This document shows positions 16,888 through 26,504 of a stretch of DNA of 64,000 nucleotides, in pieces. Both the position numbers and the translations under genes were made by a program. Below the pieces are notes generated by a model, which saw only the letters and a list, made by a program, of their open reading frames with translations, searched no databases and was not told the origin of the DNA. Within the stretch, counting starts at the first letter, position 1, and every line of letters starts with the position of its first letter. Origin of the DNA: Sulfurisphaera ohwakuensis (GTDB lineage Archaea; Thermoproteota; Thermoprotei_A; Sulfolobales; Sulfolobaceae); the NCBI RefSeq assembly GCF_009729055.1, contig NZ_CP045484.1:868001-932000 (forward strand), written 5' to 3'.

Positions 16888-17985
16888 ATGGAAGAGGGAA
16901 TACTTGACATAAAATACTACGATATGAATACTTGGAATGAATATTTTAACCAAGACGTGTTAAGGCTATATGAAGCTACAGTTAAGTTCTTGAAAATTTA
17001 TGAACAAGTTAAAAATCTCTCTGGTAAGAATGCAGTGGACTTAATAAAGGACGAGGGATATAAAACTATATTACTCGGTGGTGTGGAAGAAGATGGAAGT
17101 TTTACTGAGTTAAGCGCGTCAAAGTTTTACAGAGATATGTTTGGGCTTGACTTTGACGTGAATGCAGTAATCTCCGCTATTAAGGTTGGAGAGAACATTA
17201 ATGTGCCTATACAATTTGAGGAAAATGAGTTATATAAGAAGGTTCTTAACATTTACTCTAATCTGGATTTCATCCTCAATACAAAAGGGATAAGTAAGCC
17301 TAACGTTTCTTCTCCTCCAATAACTGACTATCGTAGTGTGCTGGAGACCCTTAAGGAGTTTGAGGAAACTTCACTAAGTTTTCTGAGCATTTATAATCCT
17401 AAAACCTTCTTTGTAACAAGTTTGAGAGGCACAACGTTAAAAGCCTTCAAACTTGCGTACCCCAAATTTAACGAGGAAATAATGAAACTGTTTGGCTTAA
17501 GTAAAATACTAGAAATAAGTTATTTACCAGACCAAAAAAAGGAATACACAATCTGGGGCTATGCTGATATGGTTAACGTAACTCTTAACTTAAATGACCA
17601 AGTAATGGGTACAAGTATTGGTTCAGCAATTATGGTAATAGACCATAAAATCTCTGAACTTTTTGGAGCGCCTTTAACTTATTACACTAAGTTAGATAGG
17701 GATGTTAAAGATGATTATAGAAGACTATTTTCTAATATAAAGCCCTTATTTAAAGGTGATAAAGATTATGAGAATTTTGGATGTTTAATTGAGAAGTTTA
17801 ATGTCCATTGTAGCTATCGCTATACGTCTAAAGGTATTTATTTCAGTAATCATTATGGAAATAATCTTATAAATTTCCTAAACGATATTGGATTATTACT
17901 TATTTATGTATATCAAATACGACATTTGGATATTGAAAGAAATGATCGGATTAGTATAGGGCTGGCATGTTATCTAGATATCTAG
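16888..17985 (+). CDS. Hypothetical protein, first gene of an accessory two-gene cassette
   Basis: 365 residues, not recognised. Mixed alpha/beta, no signal peptide and no clear membrane segment. Distinct spots are LILLGG-like KTILLGGVEEDGSF near residue 55, EFEETSLSFLSIYNPKTFFV near 165 and IWGYADMVNVTLNLNDQVMG near 222. It lies 26 bases before the PD-(D/E)XK-like gene and in the same orientation, so they are probably co-transcribed. The pair is flanked by toxin-antitoxin debris on the left and IS ends on the right, typical of defence or plasmid-derived cargo. Confidence 0.7.
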   Translation: MEEGILDIKYYDMNTWNEYFNQDVLRLYEATVKFLKIYEQVKNLSGKNAVDLIKDEGYKTILLGGVEEDGSFTELSASKFYRDMFGLDFDVNAVISAIKVGENINVPIQFEENELYKKVLNIYSNLDFILNTKGISKPNVSSPPITDYRSVLETLKEFEETSLSFLSIYNPKTFFVTSLRGTTLKAFKLAYPKFNEEIMKLFGLSKILEISYLPDQKKEYTIWGYADMVNVTLNLNDQVMGTSIGSAIMVIDHKISELFGAPLTYYTKLDRDVKDDYRRLFSNIKPLFKGDKDYENFGCLIEKFNVHCSYRYTSKGIYFSNHYGNNLINFLNDIGLLLIYVYQIRHLDIERNDRISIGLACYLDI

Positions 17986-18011
17986 ATACTCTCTCCTCAA
18001 GGTGTTGAGCC

Positions 18012-19553
18012 ATGGAAAGCAGAAAGGAAGAAAGAAATGAAAGTTTTATCCTAACAGAAGATGTAAAGGTCCGACAAGAGAAGAAATTAAGAATAGAACA
18101 AAAAGCCACGGTCTCTTCAGAAACCCAGCCCTCTGTCACAGCAACTTTAACTCTCCAATTCCCACTACCTCCTAAAGTTATGAGTGTAGGAGAGCTTGAT
18201 ACACAATTCAAAATAGCTGAGCATAATCCTACACCCATAAAGTTATCATTTCCTCAAAAACCTATCGTTACAGTGAACTCATTAGATACGACATTCTCGA
18301 TCTCCGAAATTTCAGTACCTATTCAGAAACTCCACTTTCAGCCACCCCCTACTGTCATGATTAGTTCACTAGACATCTCCTTTAAGGTTGATGAGGAGAA
18401 AGTCAAATTACCTAAGTTGTTCTTCCCTCCCAAAGTAACCGTTTCAGTATCTTCATTAGATGTCTCATTAAGTTCTAAACTAACTACCTTCGAAAGGAAC
18501 GATAAGGAGCTCCTCGAGAGTAAAAAGAAAGACGTTAGATTAGATGTTGATTTCCTTAATAATTTCTTTTCACTTACATCATCAATTATAGATGTAACTA
18601 ACGGTACAATACTAATTGTTTATGATGAAAACAAACCTGGGATTGAGGATTCCTTAAAATATATAGCTACTGAGATTGCATTATTTCACGGATATGAGAC
18701 TAATCCAATAACAATTTCTAGTGTTAGTGACTTAACTAGAATAGAGTTAAAGGATGTAGGGACTAGGTCTGGTATTTTCGTATTAAAGAAGGATTTGTGT
18801 AATTCAATTCAGGAAATTGAGAATATTCTATTTGATTCGCTTAATGGTATAAGCGGTTATAAGTATTCAATAATTATTATGCCTAAATGTCTTTATAATA
18901 CCTTATCTCCTAAAATATTATTTAAACCTAAGAGGATTGTAATAGAGAAATTAACAAGAGAAGAAATATCAACATTAGCCTACTTAGCATCTGGTTTTCA
19001 ATTAGATTGGAAGGGTTATGATGCGTTAGATAGAACAAGACAAATGTTTGAGGATCTTCTAAGCTCAGCTAGAAGATGGTTGAGGAGAAATTACATTAGC
19101 TTAGATATTCCTAACTTAGGTAATGAGACGGACTTACACAGAAATTTGAAGGCCTTTATATTAAAACATCTGATAGAAAATGAAAAAATAGATGGAAAGA
19201 GTATTTATGTCGAAAGTTATATAGGTAACTTAAAGCCTGATATATATGTTATTGATAGGAATTTAGCAATCGACGCTAAGACTAGTATTGGTCATTTACC
19301 TAGTGATGAGCTATTAGATGTTCAGAAATATGCTGGATTTGCAAAGAGTATTTGGGCTGTTATGAGACCTATTGCAGTCCTTTTAGATTTAGATGGTATT
19401 ATAGGAAGGCTAAAAGACTCTGATAGGCAAGGAATAGATATGGAAGTACTGATCCCAGTAAAGGATAAACTTGTAACGTTAGAAGAATTCATAAACGAAG
19501 GTAAGAAATATATGGCAGAACTCTTACAAGGCGGAAGAAGGGCTAAACCATAA
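18012..19553 (+). CDS. Repeat-containing protein with C-terminal PD-(D/E)XK-like nuclease domain
   Basis: 513 residues. Residues 45-157 hold four units of about 29 residues with the pattern KLxFPPKPxVxVxSLDxxFxI (SVGELDTQFKIAE, VNSLDTTFSISE, ISSLDISFKVDE, VSSLDVSLSSK), a beta-rich adhesive or scaffold module. The middle (about 175-380) is alpha/beta of unknown type. Residues 390-440 carry KPDIYVIDRNLAIDAKTSIG, with Asp410, Asp421 and Lys423 in the spacing of a PD-(D/E)XK nuclease, preceded by a helix with HRNLKAFILKHL. A restriction- or repair-like DNA nuclease is the best guess. Paired with the upstream unknown gene. Confidence 0.72.
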   Translation: MESRKEERNESFILTEDVKVRQEKKLRIEQKATVSSETQPSVTATLTLQFPLPPKVMSVGELDTQFKIAEHNPTPIKLSFPQKPIVTVNSLDTTFSISEISVPIQKLHFQPPPTVMISSLDISFKVDEEKVKLPKLFFPPKVTVSVSSLDVSLSSKLTTFERNDKELLESKKKDVRLDVDFLNNFFSLTSSIIDVTNGTILIVYDENKPGIEDSLKYIATEIALFHGYETNPITISSVSDLTRIELKDVGTRSGIFVLKKDLCNSIQEIENILFDSLNGISGYKYSIIIMPKCLYNTLSPKILFKPKRIVIEKLTREEISTLAYLASGFQLDWKGYDALDRTRQMFEDLLSSARRWLRRNYISLDIPNLGNETDLHRNLKAFILKHLIENEKIDGKSIYVESYIGNLKPDIYVIDRNLAIDAKTSIGHLPSDELLDVQKYAGFAKSIWAVMRPIAVLLDLDGIIGRLKDSDRQGIDMEVLIPVKDKLVTLEEFINEGKKYMAELLQGGRRAKP

Positions 19554-19689
19554 GATGAACGATTAGAATTTTATTATAAATTGTGTAAAATTCTATGAAT
19601 AACTGACTTCTCTCCAACCTGAACAGTTGCTCTGATCGCTTTATTAACCATCCTAGCCATTAAAGAAACTTAGGAAAACTCATAATTTA

Positions 19690-19740
19690 AATATAAAAGG
19701 GCTATCCATCTCCTTTGCGAAGCTTTCCGCCCCCTCTTTG
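19690..19740 (-). mobile_element. Solo left end of a TnpB-type element
   Basis: GGGCTATCCATCTCC followed by GCGAAGCTTTCCGCCCCCT is the same end sequence as at 15425-15470 (minus-strand sense). No nuclease gene or right end is attached, so this is a remnant. Confidence 0.55.
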
Positions 19741-19744
19741 TAAA

Positions 19745-19763
19745 ATGAATTTGGAGTCTAGGG
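19745..19763 (-). repeat. Solo terminal inverted repeat of the ISH3-like element
   Basis: ATGAATTTGGAGTCTAGGG matches the terminal repeat of the element at 37322-38460 (CCCTAGACCCCAAATTCAT when complemented) with one difference. It directly abuts the solo TnpB left end, showing repeated insertion and loss at this spot. Confidence 0.55.
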
Positions 19764-20253
19764 TATAACTTACTAATCGCGTTATAACTGTGTGTAATGA
19801 ATAACCATATAAAAATAAAAAAAAATTATATAATTCGGTATATATTTGATAATAAATTAATATTTAACGTGCAAAATCTAAACAGTTAATGTTTAAATAC
19901 GTTATAATTGACTCTCTTTATCAAGATCGAAAAATATAATAAGCAATAACCTTTAAGTAACTATTCAAAAATTTCATATTAATATTACATTTAAAGTAAG
20001 ATTTATTAAGTAAGTGATTAAACATAAAAATTAGTTTAAGTCTGAGCTTTAAATATAAAACCTTGCTACTAAGAATCAAGCATACTTCGCATTATTTACG
20101 CAAGTAACACGAATTACTTTTTTAGACTGTTTTCAAGGGTGTGTTCTCAAATAATCATAAAATTAGAAAAATATTTGTAAAATTATAATTAATCACAAAT
20201 TTTTATTGAATTAACTTAGAAATCAATAAGATTAGATCGTGAGGACTTACATC

Positions 20254-20516
20254 ATGGAGAGTTATAATTCTTATTATAGGGCTAACCTGATTAGACTAGC
20301 AACGGATAATAAGGCTGTTAATAGGAATGAGAGATTGGTTAAGTATAGTCTTGCCTTACTAAACGTCATTTAGCCCGTAATTTATCCAAAGAGAGAAGAT
20401 TCAGTATATCCTATGAGGACATCAATAAATATAATTTACTCCTATGCGAAATTTCAAGACTCATAGAAGTCTATGATCTATTAAGTAATTTTTACCTAGA
20501 CTCTCCCTATTTTTAG
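20254..20516 (+). pseudogene. Small frameshifted gene of unknown function
   Basis: ATG at 20254 opens a 39-codon frame (MESYNSYYRANLIRLATDNK to LLNVI). At about 20362 a second frame continues it (RHLARNLSKERRFSISYEDI...IEVYDLLSNF) to TAG at 20514. A single missing base would join them into an 87-residue helical, basic protein. Family not recognised. The rest of 19764-20643 holds A+T-rich sequence with no other gene. Confidence 0.5.
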
Positions 20517-20643
20517 TTTAAAAATATGCGGAATCTTCTTATGAAGGTCAATAATATTGAAACATAAACGAAAAGTCCAAAGAGACAAGAACATATAATC
20601 TCACAAAAAATAATGTAAAAGTTCTTTATGACGAGCAGTCTAT

Positions 20644-21966
20644 TCATGAAATCTCACTCAAACTTTTACCTTTGCCAGTCTCTATACCTTTTACGAACCA
20701 TACTACTGCAGCTATGAGACCTGAGGTCCACACTATCAAGTTAAATAAAATATATTGATATATCGATAATCCTGAGGTTAAAAATATGGTTGGTATATAA
20801 GCTCCAATAGATATGAATCTAACTATTGCAGTGTACGTTCCTCTCTTAACTGTAGGCCATATCTCTGCCTTGAGAGTATCTTCTGTTAGATAATTTATAC
20901 TAGTGAATACATTAAGGATAACCAATAAAATCCAAAATAGGATTAAATTAGTTGTCCATAAAGATATAGTAAAGTAAATTGCAGCAGTAGAGGCTACTAC
21001 ACCAGCAAGTGAAATTAAAAGGGTTAATTTTCTAGATATACTATCGGCGAAAGGTGATATTCCTAGTCCAGCTAAAAATTCAGCTGAATTAGCCACGAGA
21101 AGTATAATAGCGGTTAACTTCGGGAAGAAATACGGACCTAAAACATAAGTCATTAACCCGAAACCTATAGTATTAGCTGCTGCTATAATCGTAGTAACAG
21201 CAAGCCTTAGAGAGATTGGAGGCAACTTCTTTGGATCTTTAATAGGATCATCATTTATTTGTCTAGGTTCCTCTGTTTCCACTTGGCTAAAATATTTTTT
21301 GATTTCCTCTTCTGCTCTAGTTATATCTCCCTTATCTTCTAACCATCTAATAGACTCTGGAATTTTTTGTCTGGCATAAGCTAAAATCACAGCTATAATA
21401 ATTGCGGTAATACCTATCATAAACCTTTGAAATACAGTACTTGAGTAGGCACTACTTAATGCAACAGCTGCTAGCAATAAACCTCCAAAATTTATGAAAT
21501 TTATCTCGAAAAACATAGCTTTACTCCTATGTTTTCTTGGCATTATCTCATGGCTCATTACCATTATAGTATTCATCTCACCACCTGCAGCAAAAAGCAA
21601 CATTGCTAAAAAAAGTAATATCAAGTAATAGGTATAGGAAAAGGCTATTCCTATGGCACCTATGGCGTAAAGCGACATTGTTAAATAAAACATCCTTTTT
21701 CTACCTAACCTATCTGATAAAGGCCCGGTTACTATGATACCTATTATTAGCCAGAGAGGTGCCCAACTTAATAACAGACTCTCAAGAATTTTAGGTACAG
21801 GAACCCAATTTGTTGCTATAGATGACATACCGAAAATATAAGCTTCAAGTGCCATACCCGCTGAGAAAGATATAAAAGCCCAACTATGAATAGAAGTCCA
21901 TTTAGCATTTTCAAGAATTTTATGTAAATCTCTGTTTATAAAACTCACCTCAATAACATAATACAT
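20644..21966 (-). CDS. MFS transporter (sugar/metabolite:H+ type)
   Basis: 440-residue major facilitator with twelve predicted membrane segments. The conserved loop 2-3 motif reads GPLSDRLGRKRMF (about 82-94). The related loop 8-9 motif is SPFADSISRKLTLL. A cytoplasmic central loop (about 215-250) is charged. Substrate unknown; it is divergent from the SDR-thiolase operon, so import of a substrate for that pathway is possible. Start ATG at 21966 follows a TTTTAAATATA box. Confidence 0.85.
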   Translation of the reverse strand: MYYVIEVSFINRDLHKILENAKWTSIHSWAFISFSAGMALEAYIFGMSSIATNWVPVPKILESLLLSWAPLWLIIGIIVTGPLSDRLGRKRMFYLTMSLYAIGAIGIAFSYTYYLILLFLAMLLFAAGGEMNTIMVMSHEIMPRKHRSKAMFFEINFINFGGLLLAAVALSSAYSSTVFQRFMIGITAIIIAVILAYARQKIPESIRWLEDKGDITRAEEEIKKYFSQVETEEPRQINDDPIKDPKKLPPISLRLAVTTIIAAANTIGFGLMTYVLGPYFFPKLTAIILLVANSAEFLAGLGISPFADSISRKLTLLISLAGVVASTAAIYFTISLWTTNLILFWILLVILNVFTSINYLTEDTLKAEIWPTVKRGTYTAIVRFISIGAYIPTIFLTSGLSIYQYILFNLIVWTSGLIAAVVWFVKGIETGKGKSLSEIS

Positions 21967-22186
21967 ATTTACTTATATTTAAAATTCTCCTAATAAACTG
22001 GAATTATAACATAGAAAATAAAAGATAGATTACTCAGATCTTACGTCTTTATATCGTCTCAAAATATCTGGGAAGTTATTTTAATTCTGCAGTAATTATG
22101 TTAATTTTGAAATGTAGTATAAACATTTCGAATATTTTTATACGTAAATGTAAAAGCTTATAGTTTCTCTTCTCTGTATTAATCAT

Positions 22187-22939
22187 ATGGGCATAGAATT
22201 AAACGGAAAAATAGCCATAGTTACTGGAGCCTCTAGTGGAATTGGTAGGGCTATAGCATTTAAATTAGCTGAGAGGGGCGCAAATCTAATCTTAGGGGAT
22301 GTAAAAATTGATGAACTTAGAAAAGTAGCTGAGGAAATAATAAAAGAAACTAAAGTCAAAGTAGTACCTCTTTACGTTAATGTAGGAGATTTTAATTCAA
22401 CAAAAGAATTCTATAACAAAGGTGTATCAGAGCTTGGAGTAGATTATGTAGACATTTTAGTGAATAATGCCGGGATAAATAGAGATGCATTGTTCGTTAA
22501 AATGACTTATGAACAATGGGATGAAGTAATTAGGGTAGATTTATACAGTATGTTCAACATGACTAAACAAGTAGTTGAGGGTATGATAAGGAGGAATTAC
22601 GGAAGAATTATAAATATGTCATCATTAAGCTGGTTAGGAAACATAGGTCAAGCTAACTATTCAGCAGCAAAGGCTGGAGTAATAGGTTTTACTAAGACCT
22701 TAGCTAGAGAATTAGCTAAATATAATATAACGGTTAATGCAATTTGTCCGGGATTTATTGATACTCCAATGACCAGAGCAGTACCGGAAAAAGTAAGGCA
22801 GAAAATTATAGAGAGAATTCCAATGGGTAGAATAGGCCAACCAGAAGATGTAGCAAACTTAGTTGCATTTCTTGCATCAGATGAGGCCTCTTATATTACC
22901 GGAGAAGTTATAGGTGTTACCGGAGGGTTAGTTCTATAA
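22187..22939 (+). CDS. Short-chain dehydrogenase, 3-oxoacyl/acetoacetyl-CoA reductase-like
   Basis: 250-residue classical SDR. TGASSGIGRAIAF is the cofactor motif, NNAGINRDALF follows, catalytic Ser-Tyr-Lys is in MSSLSWLGNIGQANYSAAKAG, and PGFIDTPMTR completes it. The sequence is closest in style to FabG/PhaB reductases that act on 3-oxoacyl thioesters. The aspartate in LILGDVK after the Rossmann motif favours NADH. The stop codon overlaps the thiolase start at 22939, so it is translated in one operon with the thiolase and the DUF35 protein. Confidence 0.9.
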   Translation: MGIELNGKIAIVTGASSGIGRAIAFKLAERGANLILGDVKIDELRKVAEEIIKETKVKVVPLYVNVGDFNSTKEFYNKGVSELGVDYVDILVNNAGINRDALFVKMTYEQWDEVIRVDLYSMFNMTKQVVEGMIRRNYGRIINMSSLSWLGNIGQANYSAAKAGVIGFTKTLARELAKYNITVNAICPGFIDTPMTRAVPEKVRQKIIERIPMGRIGQPEDVANLVAFLASDEASYITGEVIGVTGGLVL

Positions 22940-24099
22940 TGATAGTAGGTTTTGCAAGTAATTTGTACAAAAAATATGAAGGCTCTGCTTTCGAAATCCT
23001 CGCAGATACTCTCTTTTCAGCATTAGATGTTGCTGGATTAAACAAAGACGAAATAGACGGACTTTTCCTCACTGTACTACCGGGAACTTTTGATGGTTAT
23101 GCTACACTTCACTTTCCTACAGCCCAAATAGCCCAATATCTCGGTATTAAACCCAAATTTACAAAGGTTTTTGATTACGGTGGTGCATCAGCTTTAAGTA
23201 TGATATATCATGCATATAAAGCTATTAAGGCTGGAGAAGGAGATACGATTGCTTGCATAGTAGGAGGAAAGGCTTCTGATCTAAGAGGTAAGGGGGTTAC
23301 TGTAGATTCGGTAGATAAAGCATATGCAGATGTAAGTATAACACCATTCGATAGGCTTTTCAGAGGTCTTAATGATTTAAATCCGGTATCTGATTATGCT
23401 TTAGTAGCTAATAGGCATAAGTATTTGTTCGGGAGTACTGATGAGCAGAGGGCATTAATAGCAGTAAGACAGAGGTTTAACGCACAAAATAACGATAAGG
23501 CTATGTTCAGAGACCCCCTCACAGTAGAACAAGTCCTTAAATCGTCTATTGTTGCAGAACCTTTAAGACTTCTGGAAATTGTTTACCCTATAGATGGCTT
23601 TCACGTATTTATAGTAAGTAAGAGGAGTTCTAAGTCTAACCTTAGACCGATAGATGTTTTAGCTTACGGAGAAGCTCACTGGACTGTAATGCCAACAGAG
23701 CTTGATGATATAATTTATACTCCAGCAGTTCAGAGTGCTAAGGATATATTTAATCTTAACAAAGTTGATGCATTCGAACTTTACGATTCCTTCACCATAA
23801 CAGTAATGTTGCAAGTTGAAGATATTGGTTTAGCGGAGAAAGGAAAGGGAGGAGAATTCTTCGAAAAACATGATACAACATATCTTGGCGATATTCCAAT
23901 AAATACTGGTGGAGGAAGCCTTAACACCGGGCAACCAGCATATATGAGCGGTGGAGTAATCTTGGAGGAAGCCTTACTCCAGTTGAATGACATGGCAAAA
24001 GGGCATCAGGTAAAAGATGCTGACACAGTTTTCTTAAACGGAATAGGCGGTTGGAATAGGGCTCATTCTGTTAGTTTAGTATTGGGTGAAGAAAAATGA
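22939..24099 (+). CDS. Thiolase-superfamily acyl-CoA acetyltransferase (SCP-x type)
   Basis: 386-residue thiolase homologue. The C-terminal NTGGGSLNTGQPAYMSGG matches the conserved GG...GHP region and ELYDSFTI the preceding motif. In the N-terminal half the usual nucleophile region reads KVFDYGGASALSMIYHAY with Gly-Gly-Ala where bona fide thiolases have Cys, so this copy may not be a conventional thiolase. SCP-x-like archaeal proteins of this kind are usually followed by a DUF35 zinc-ribbon protein, as here (4-base overlap). Likely role: C-C bond formation or cleavage of CoA thioesters together with its partner. Confidence 0.87.
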   Translation: MIVGFASNLYKKYEGSAFEILADTLFSALDVAGLNKDEIDGLFLTVLPGTFDGYATLHFPTAQIAQYLGIKPKFTKVFDYGGASALSMIYHAYKAIKAGEGDTIACIVGGKASDLRGKGVTVDSVDKAYADVSITPFDRLFRGLNDLNPVSDYALVANRHKYLFGSTDEQRALIAVRQRFNAQNNDKAMFRDPLTVEQVLKSSIVAEPLRLLEIVYPIDGFHVFIVSKRSSKSNLRPIDVLAYGEAHWTVMPTELDDIIYTPAVQSAKDIFNLNKVDAFELYDSFTITVMLQVEDIGLAEKGKGGEFFEKHDTTYLGDIPINTGGGSLNTGQPAYMSGGVILEEALLQLNDMAKGHQVKDADTVFLNGIGGWNRAHSVSLVLGEEK

Positions 24100-24446
24100 A
24101 ATTAGAGGAGATTTACGCAAAATATGATGAAATTATAAGAAAAGACTCTTCACTACCTTATATAAAGTGTAAGGACTGTAATTATACCTTCTTCTATGCT
24201 AGGCATTTTTGTCCCAAATGCGGTTCAAGGAATATTGAAGTTCTGAAGAGTTCCGGAATCGGTAAAGTGTTCTCGTGGACTAAGATATATAGGAAAGGTG
24301 AAACATGGATTTACGGGATTGTTGAACTTGAAGAGGGATTTAGAGTATACTGTAATTTCACCGATAACGTAAAGATAGGAGATAAAGTTAAGGTAAAAAT
24401 AGTCCGTAACGATAAGTACTATAGTATATTAGCTAGTCGGGTTTGA
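24096..24446 (+). CDS. DUF35 OB-fold/zinc-ribbon acyl-CoA-binding protein
   Basis: 116 residues. A rubredoxin-like zinc ribbon with two Cys pairs (CKDCNYTFFYARHFCPKCG, about 25-43) is followed by an OB-fold (GKVFSWTKIYRKGETW onward). DUF35 proteins bind and channel acyl-CoA for partner thiolases or HMG-CoA synthase. The gene overlaps the thiolase stop by four bases (ATGA). Confidence 0.9.
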   Translation: MKLEEIYAKYDEIIRKDSSLPYIKCKDCNYTFFYARHFCPKCGSRNIEVLKSSGIGKVFSWTKIYRKGETWIYGIVELEEGFRVYCNFTDNVKIGDKVKVKIVRNDKYYSILASRV

Positions 24447-24484
24447 CAAAAAAGAGGGTTAAATATTTAAGACATACTAAAAAC

Positions 24485-24606
24485 CTAGTCTCTTAAAGTA
24501 TCCAACAGTAATCTAGTAAATTTTTCATAATCTATCTCATAGACAACTTCAGCATTAGGTTTATTATTTGAGTAAAAGGACTGGTTAGCACTTATAGGAA
24601 AATCGT
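24485..24606 (-). pseudogene. Short coding remnant, unknown family
   Basis: On the minus strand a frame ends DFPISANQSFYSNNKPNAEV...RLLLDTLRD and stops at 24485. It reads like the C-terminus of a gene but has no start and is cut off by repeat family 1 at 24608. Family not recognised. Confidence 0.3.
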
Positions 24607-24607
24607 C

Positions 24608-24781
24608 ACATTTTTACATTACGTTAAAAATTTATGAGAAAGATCCTCTTATTAACTAAAATTTTCTTTTCATTAAGGGATAAAAAGTAAGGGAGTAAAT
24701 TAAAAATATTTATTAGCCCATGAGAAAATACTATAACTTTTTATTGTAAGGGAATTTCCTCAAACTACTAACTGGTATCAG
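24608..24781 (+). repeat. Intergenic repeat family 1, copy B
   Basis: Aligns with 4392-4547 and 59885-60036. It contains ACATTTTTACATTACGTTAA, which is also in copy C, and TTTCCTCAAACTACTAACTG, which is close to copy A. The remaining bases up to 24989 hold no gene; the acyl-CoA synthetase promoter is expected near 24960. Confidence 0.6.
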
Positions 24782-24989
24782 CTTAAGGTTTTGAGAGTTA
24801 GACTATACAATGTAAGCCGCAAGAGATATTTTCTATATGGAAATGTCTTTTTCCCTTAGCATTCACTAATAGAAAAGACCATATTATTAAATGGAGATTA
24901 GACATGTCCAGTTTAATACCAGGATCAAGTAAAAATATTCTGGGAATAAAATAGAAACTCCAAAATTAAGTGAACAAGAGGTATAAACG

Positions 24990-26504
24990 ATGAAATATAC
25001 AAGAGGTGAAGAGTTAGAAGAATTAAGACATACTAAACCAGTTATAGAAATAATTCCTTCTGACGACCCTATAGCTATAGACTATTTCGGTACAAAGATA
25101 ACGTATAGAGAATTGAACCTAATGATAGATTCTGTGGCTTCACAACTTGACATAAATAAAGGAGATGTTGTGATTATTACAATGCAAAATATTCCGCAGT
25201 TCATTATCACTGAGTTTGCAGTATGGAAAAAAGGAGGAATAGTATTGCCGGTAAATCCCTCTTATACAGAGAAGGAATTAGACTATATAATAGAAAACTC
25301 TGAAGCTAAGTTAATGATAAGGTCTTGTGAGGCTATTAACACAAAAAAGATAAGGACTATAACTACTAATCCAGAAACGTTCCATGAAATTCCTAGTGAA
25401 TTGAAAGCCAAATGGAAAATAATTGATTGTGAAGAAGAATTAGACTTCAAATCGTTACATCATGAGAAAGTTAATGTTTCTCCTAATGATCTAGCCTTAT
25501 TAGTATATACCTCTGGAACCACTGGGAAACCTAAGGGAGTACCTATAACACATAAAAATATTTATGCTTCATCTATAATATACAAACACTGGTTTAAGTT
25601 TACTGAAAAAGATAAAGTTCTGGGAATAGCACCTTTCTTTCATATTACCGGTCAGATCTTTCACATCACAACACCATTAATCTCGGGAAGTGAGATAGTG
25701 ATTTCATACAGGTTTGATCCAACTTTAGCTTTAAGAGATGTCGAGGAAAAGAAGACTACAATAACAATGGCTGTAGCAACTGCATATAGAGCTATGCTCA
25801 ATGAGTATAAGGGAGAAGATCTCTCAAGCATGAGACTTTGGTCTTCTGGAGGGATGCCTATGCCCAGAATGCTTGAAATTGAATGGAAGAAAAAAATAGG
25901 ACAGTGGATTTACATGGCCTGGGGTCTTACGGAGACTACTTCTCCCGCAACTTTATGGCCTTATCCCTATAATGGTGAACTACCAGTAGATCCAGAGACG
26001 GGAATAGTAAGTTCCGGTATACCGGTTTATAATACTGAGATAAGTATAGCTGAAGATGGTGAAGTTTTAGTCAGAGGACCTCAAGTTGTTTCAGGTTATT
26101 GGAAGATGGAGAAATTTAGAGATGGTTGGCTCCCCACAGGAGATATAGGCAAGATAATTGATGGTTGGGTTTATATTATAGATAGAAAGAAGGATATAAT
26201 TAACGCTTCTGGATTTAAGATTATGCCTAGAGAAGTGGAAGAAGTAATTTACATGCATCCAGCTGTAAGTGAAGTAGCAGTAGTAGGTTTACCAGATCAA
26301 TATAGAGGTGAAACAGTTGCAGCATTTATAAAGCTAAAGGATGATTATACGCCAAGCGAAAAAGTTGAGGAGGAGATTATATCTTTATGTAGAAAAAATC
26401 TAGCACCATATAAAGTGCCAAAAATTATTAGATTTGTTAATGAGATTCCAAAGACACCATCGGGAAAGATTATGAGAAGAGTTTTCAGAAATGAAAGAAC
26501 ATAA
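24990..26504 (+). CDS. AMP-forming acyl-CoA synthetase
   Basis: 504-residue ANL-superfamily enzyme that activates a carboxylic acid to the CoA thioester via an acyl-adenylate. The P-loop motif is LVYTSGTTGKPKGVPITHKN (about 170-190), YMAWGLTETT is motif A5, GWLPTGDIGKI and DRKKDIINASGFKI are A7/A8, and the acetyl-lysine-type catalytic Lys is in PKTPSGKIMRR near the end. Its neighbours (SDR, thiolase, DUF35) suggest fatty- or aromatic-acid CoA metabolism. Chain-length specificity cannot be read from sequence alone. It probably has its own promoter, since 543 bases separate it from the DUF35 gene. Confidence 0.92.
   Translation: MKYTRGEELEELRHTKPVIEIIPSDDPIAIDYFGTKITYRELNLMIDSVASQLDINKGDVVIITMQNIPQFIITEFAVWKKGGIVLPVNPSYTEKELDYIIENSEAKLMIRSCEAINTKKIRTITTNPETFHEIPSELKAKWKIIDCEEELDFKSLHHEKVNVSPNDLALLVYTSGTTGKPKGVPITHKNIYASSIIYKHWFKFTEKDKVLGIAPFFHITGQIFHITTPLISGSEIVISYRFDPTLALRDVEEKKTTITMAVATAYRAMLNEYKGEDLSSMRLWSSGGMPMPRMLEIEWKKKIGQWIYMAWGLTETTSPATLWPYPYNGELPVDPETGIVSSGIPVYNTEISIAEDGEVLVRGPQVVSGYWKMEKFRDGWLPTGDIGKIIDGWVYIIDRKKDIINASGFKIMPREVEEVIYMHPAVSEVAVVGLPDQYRGETVAAFIKLKDDYTPSEKVEEEIISLCRKNLAPYKVPKIIRFVNEIPKTPSGKIMRRVFRNERT

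Noticed and set aside
17951-18238. 95-residue minus-strand frame over the junction of the two-gene cassette
   Set aside because: Composition and position show it to be a shadow of the Ser/Pro-rich repeat region.
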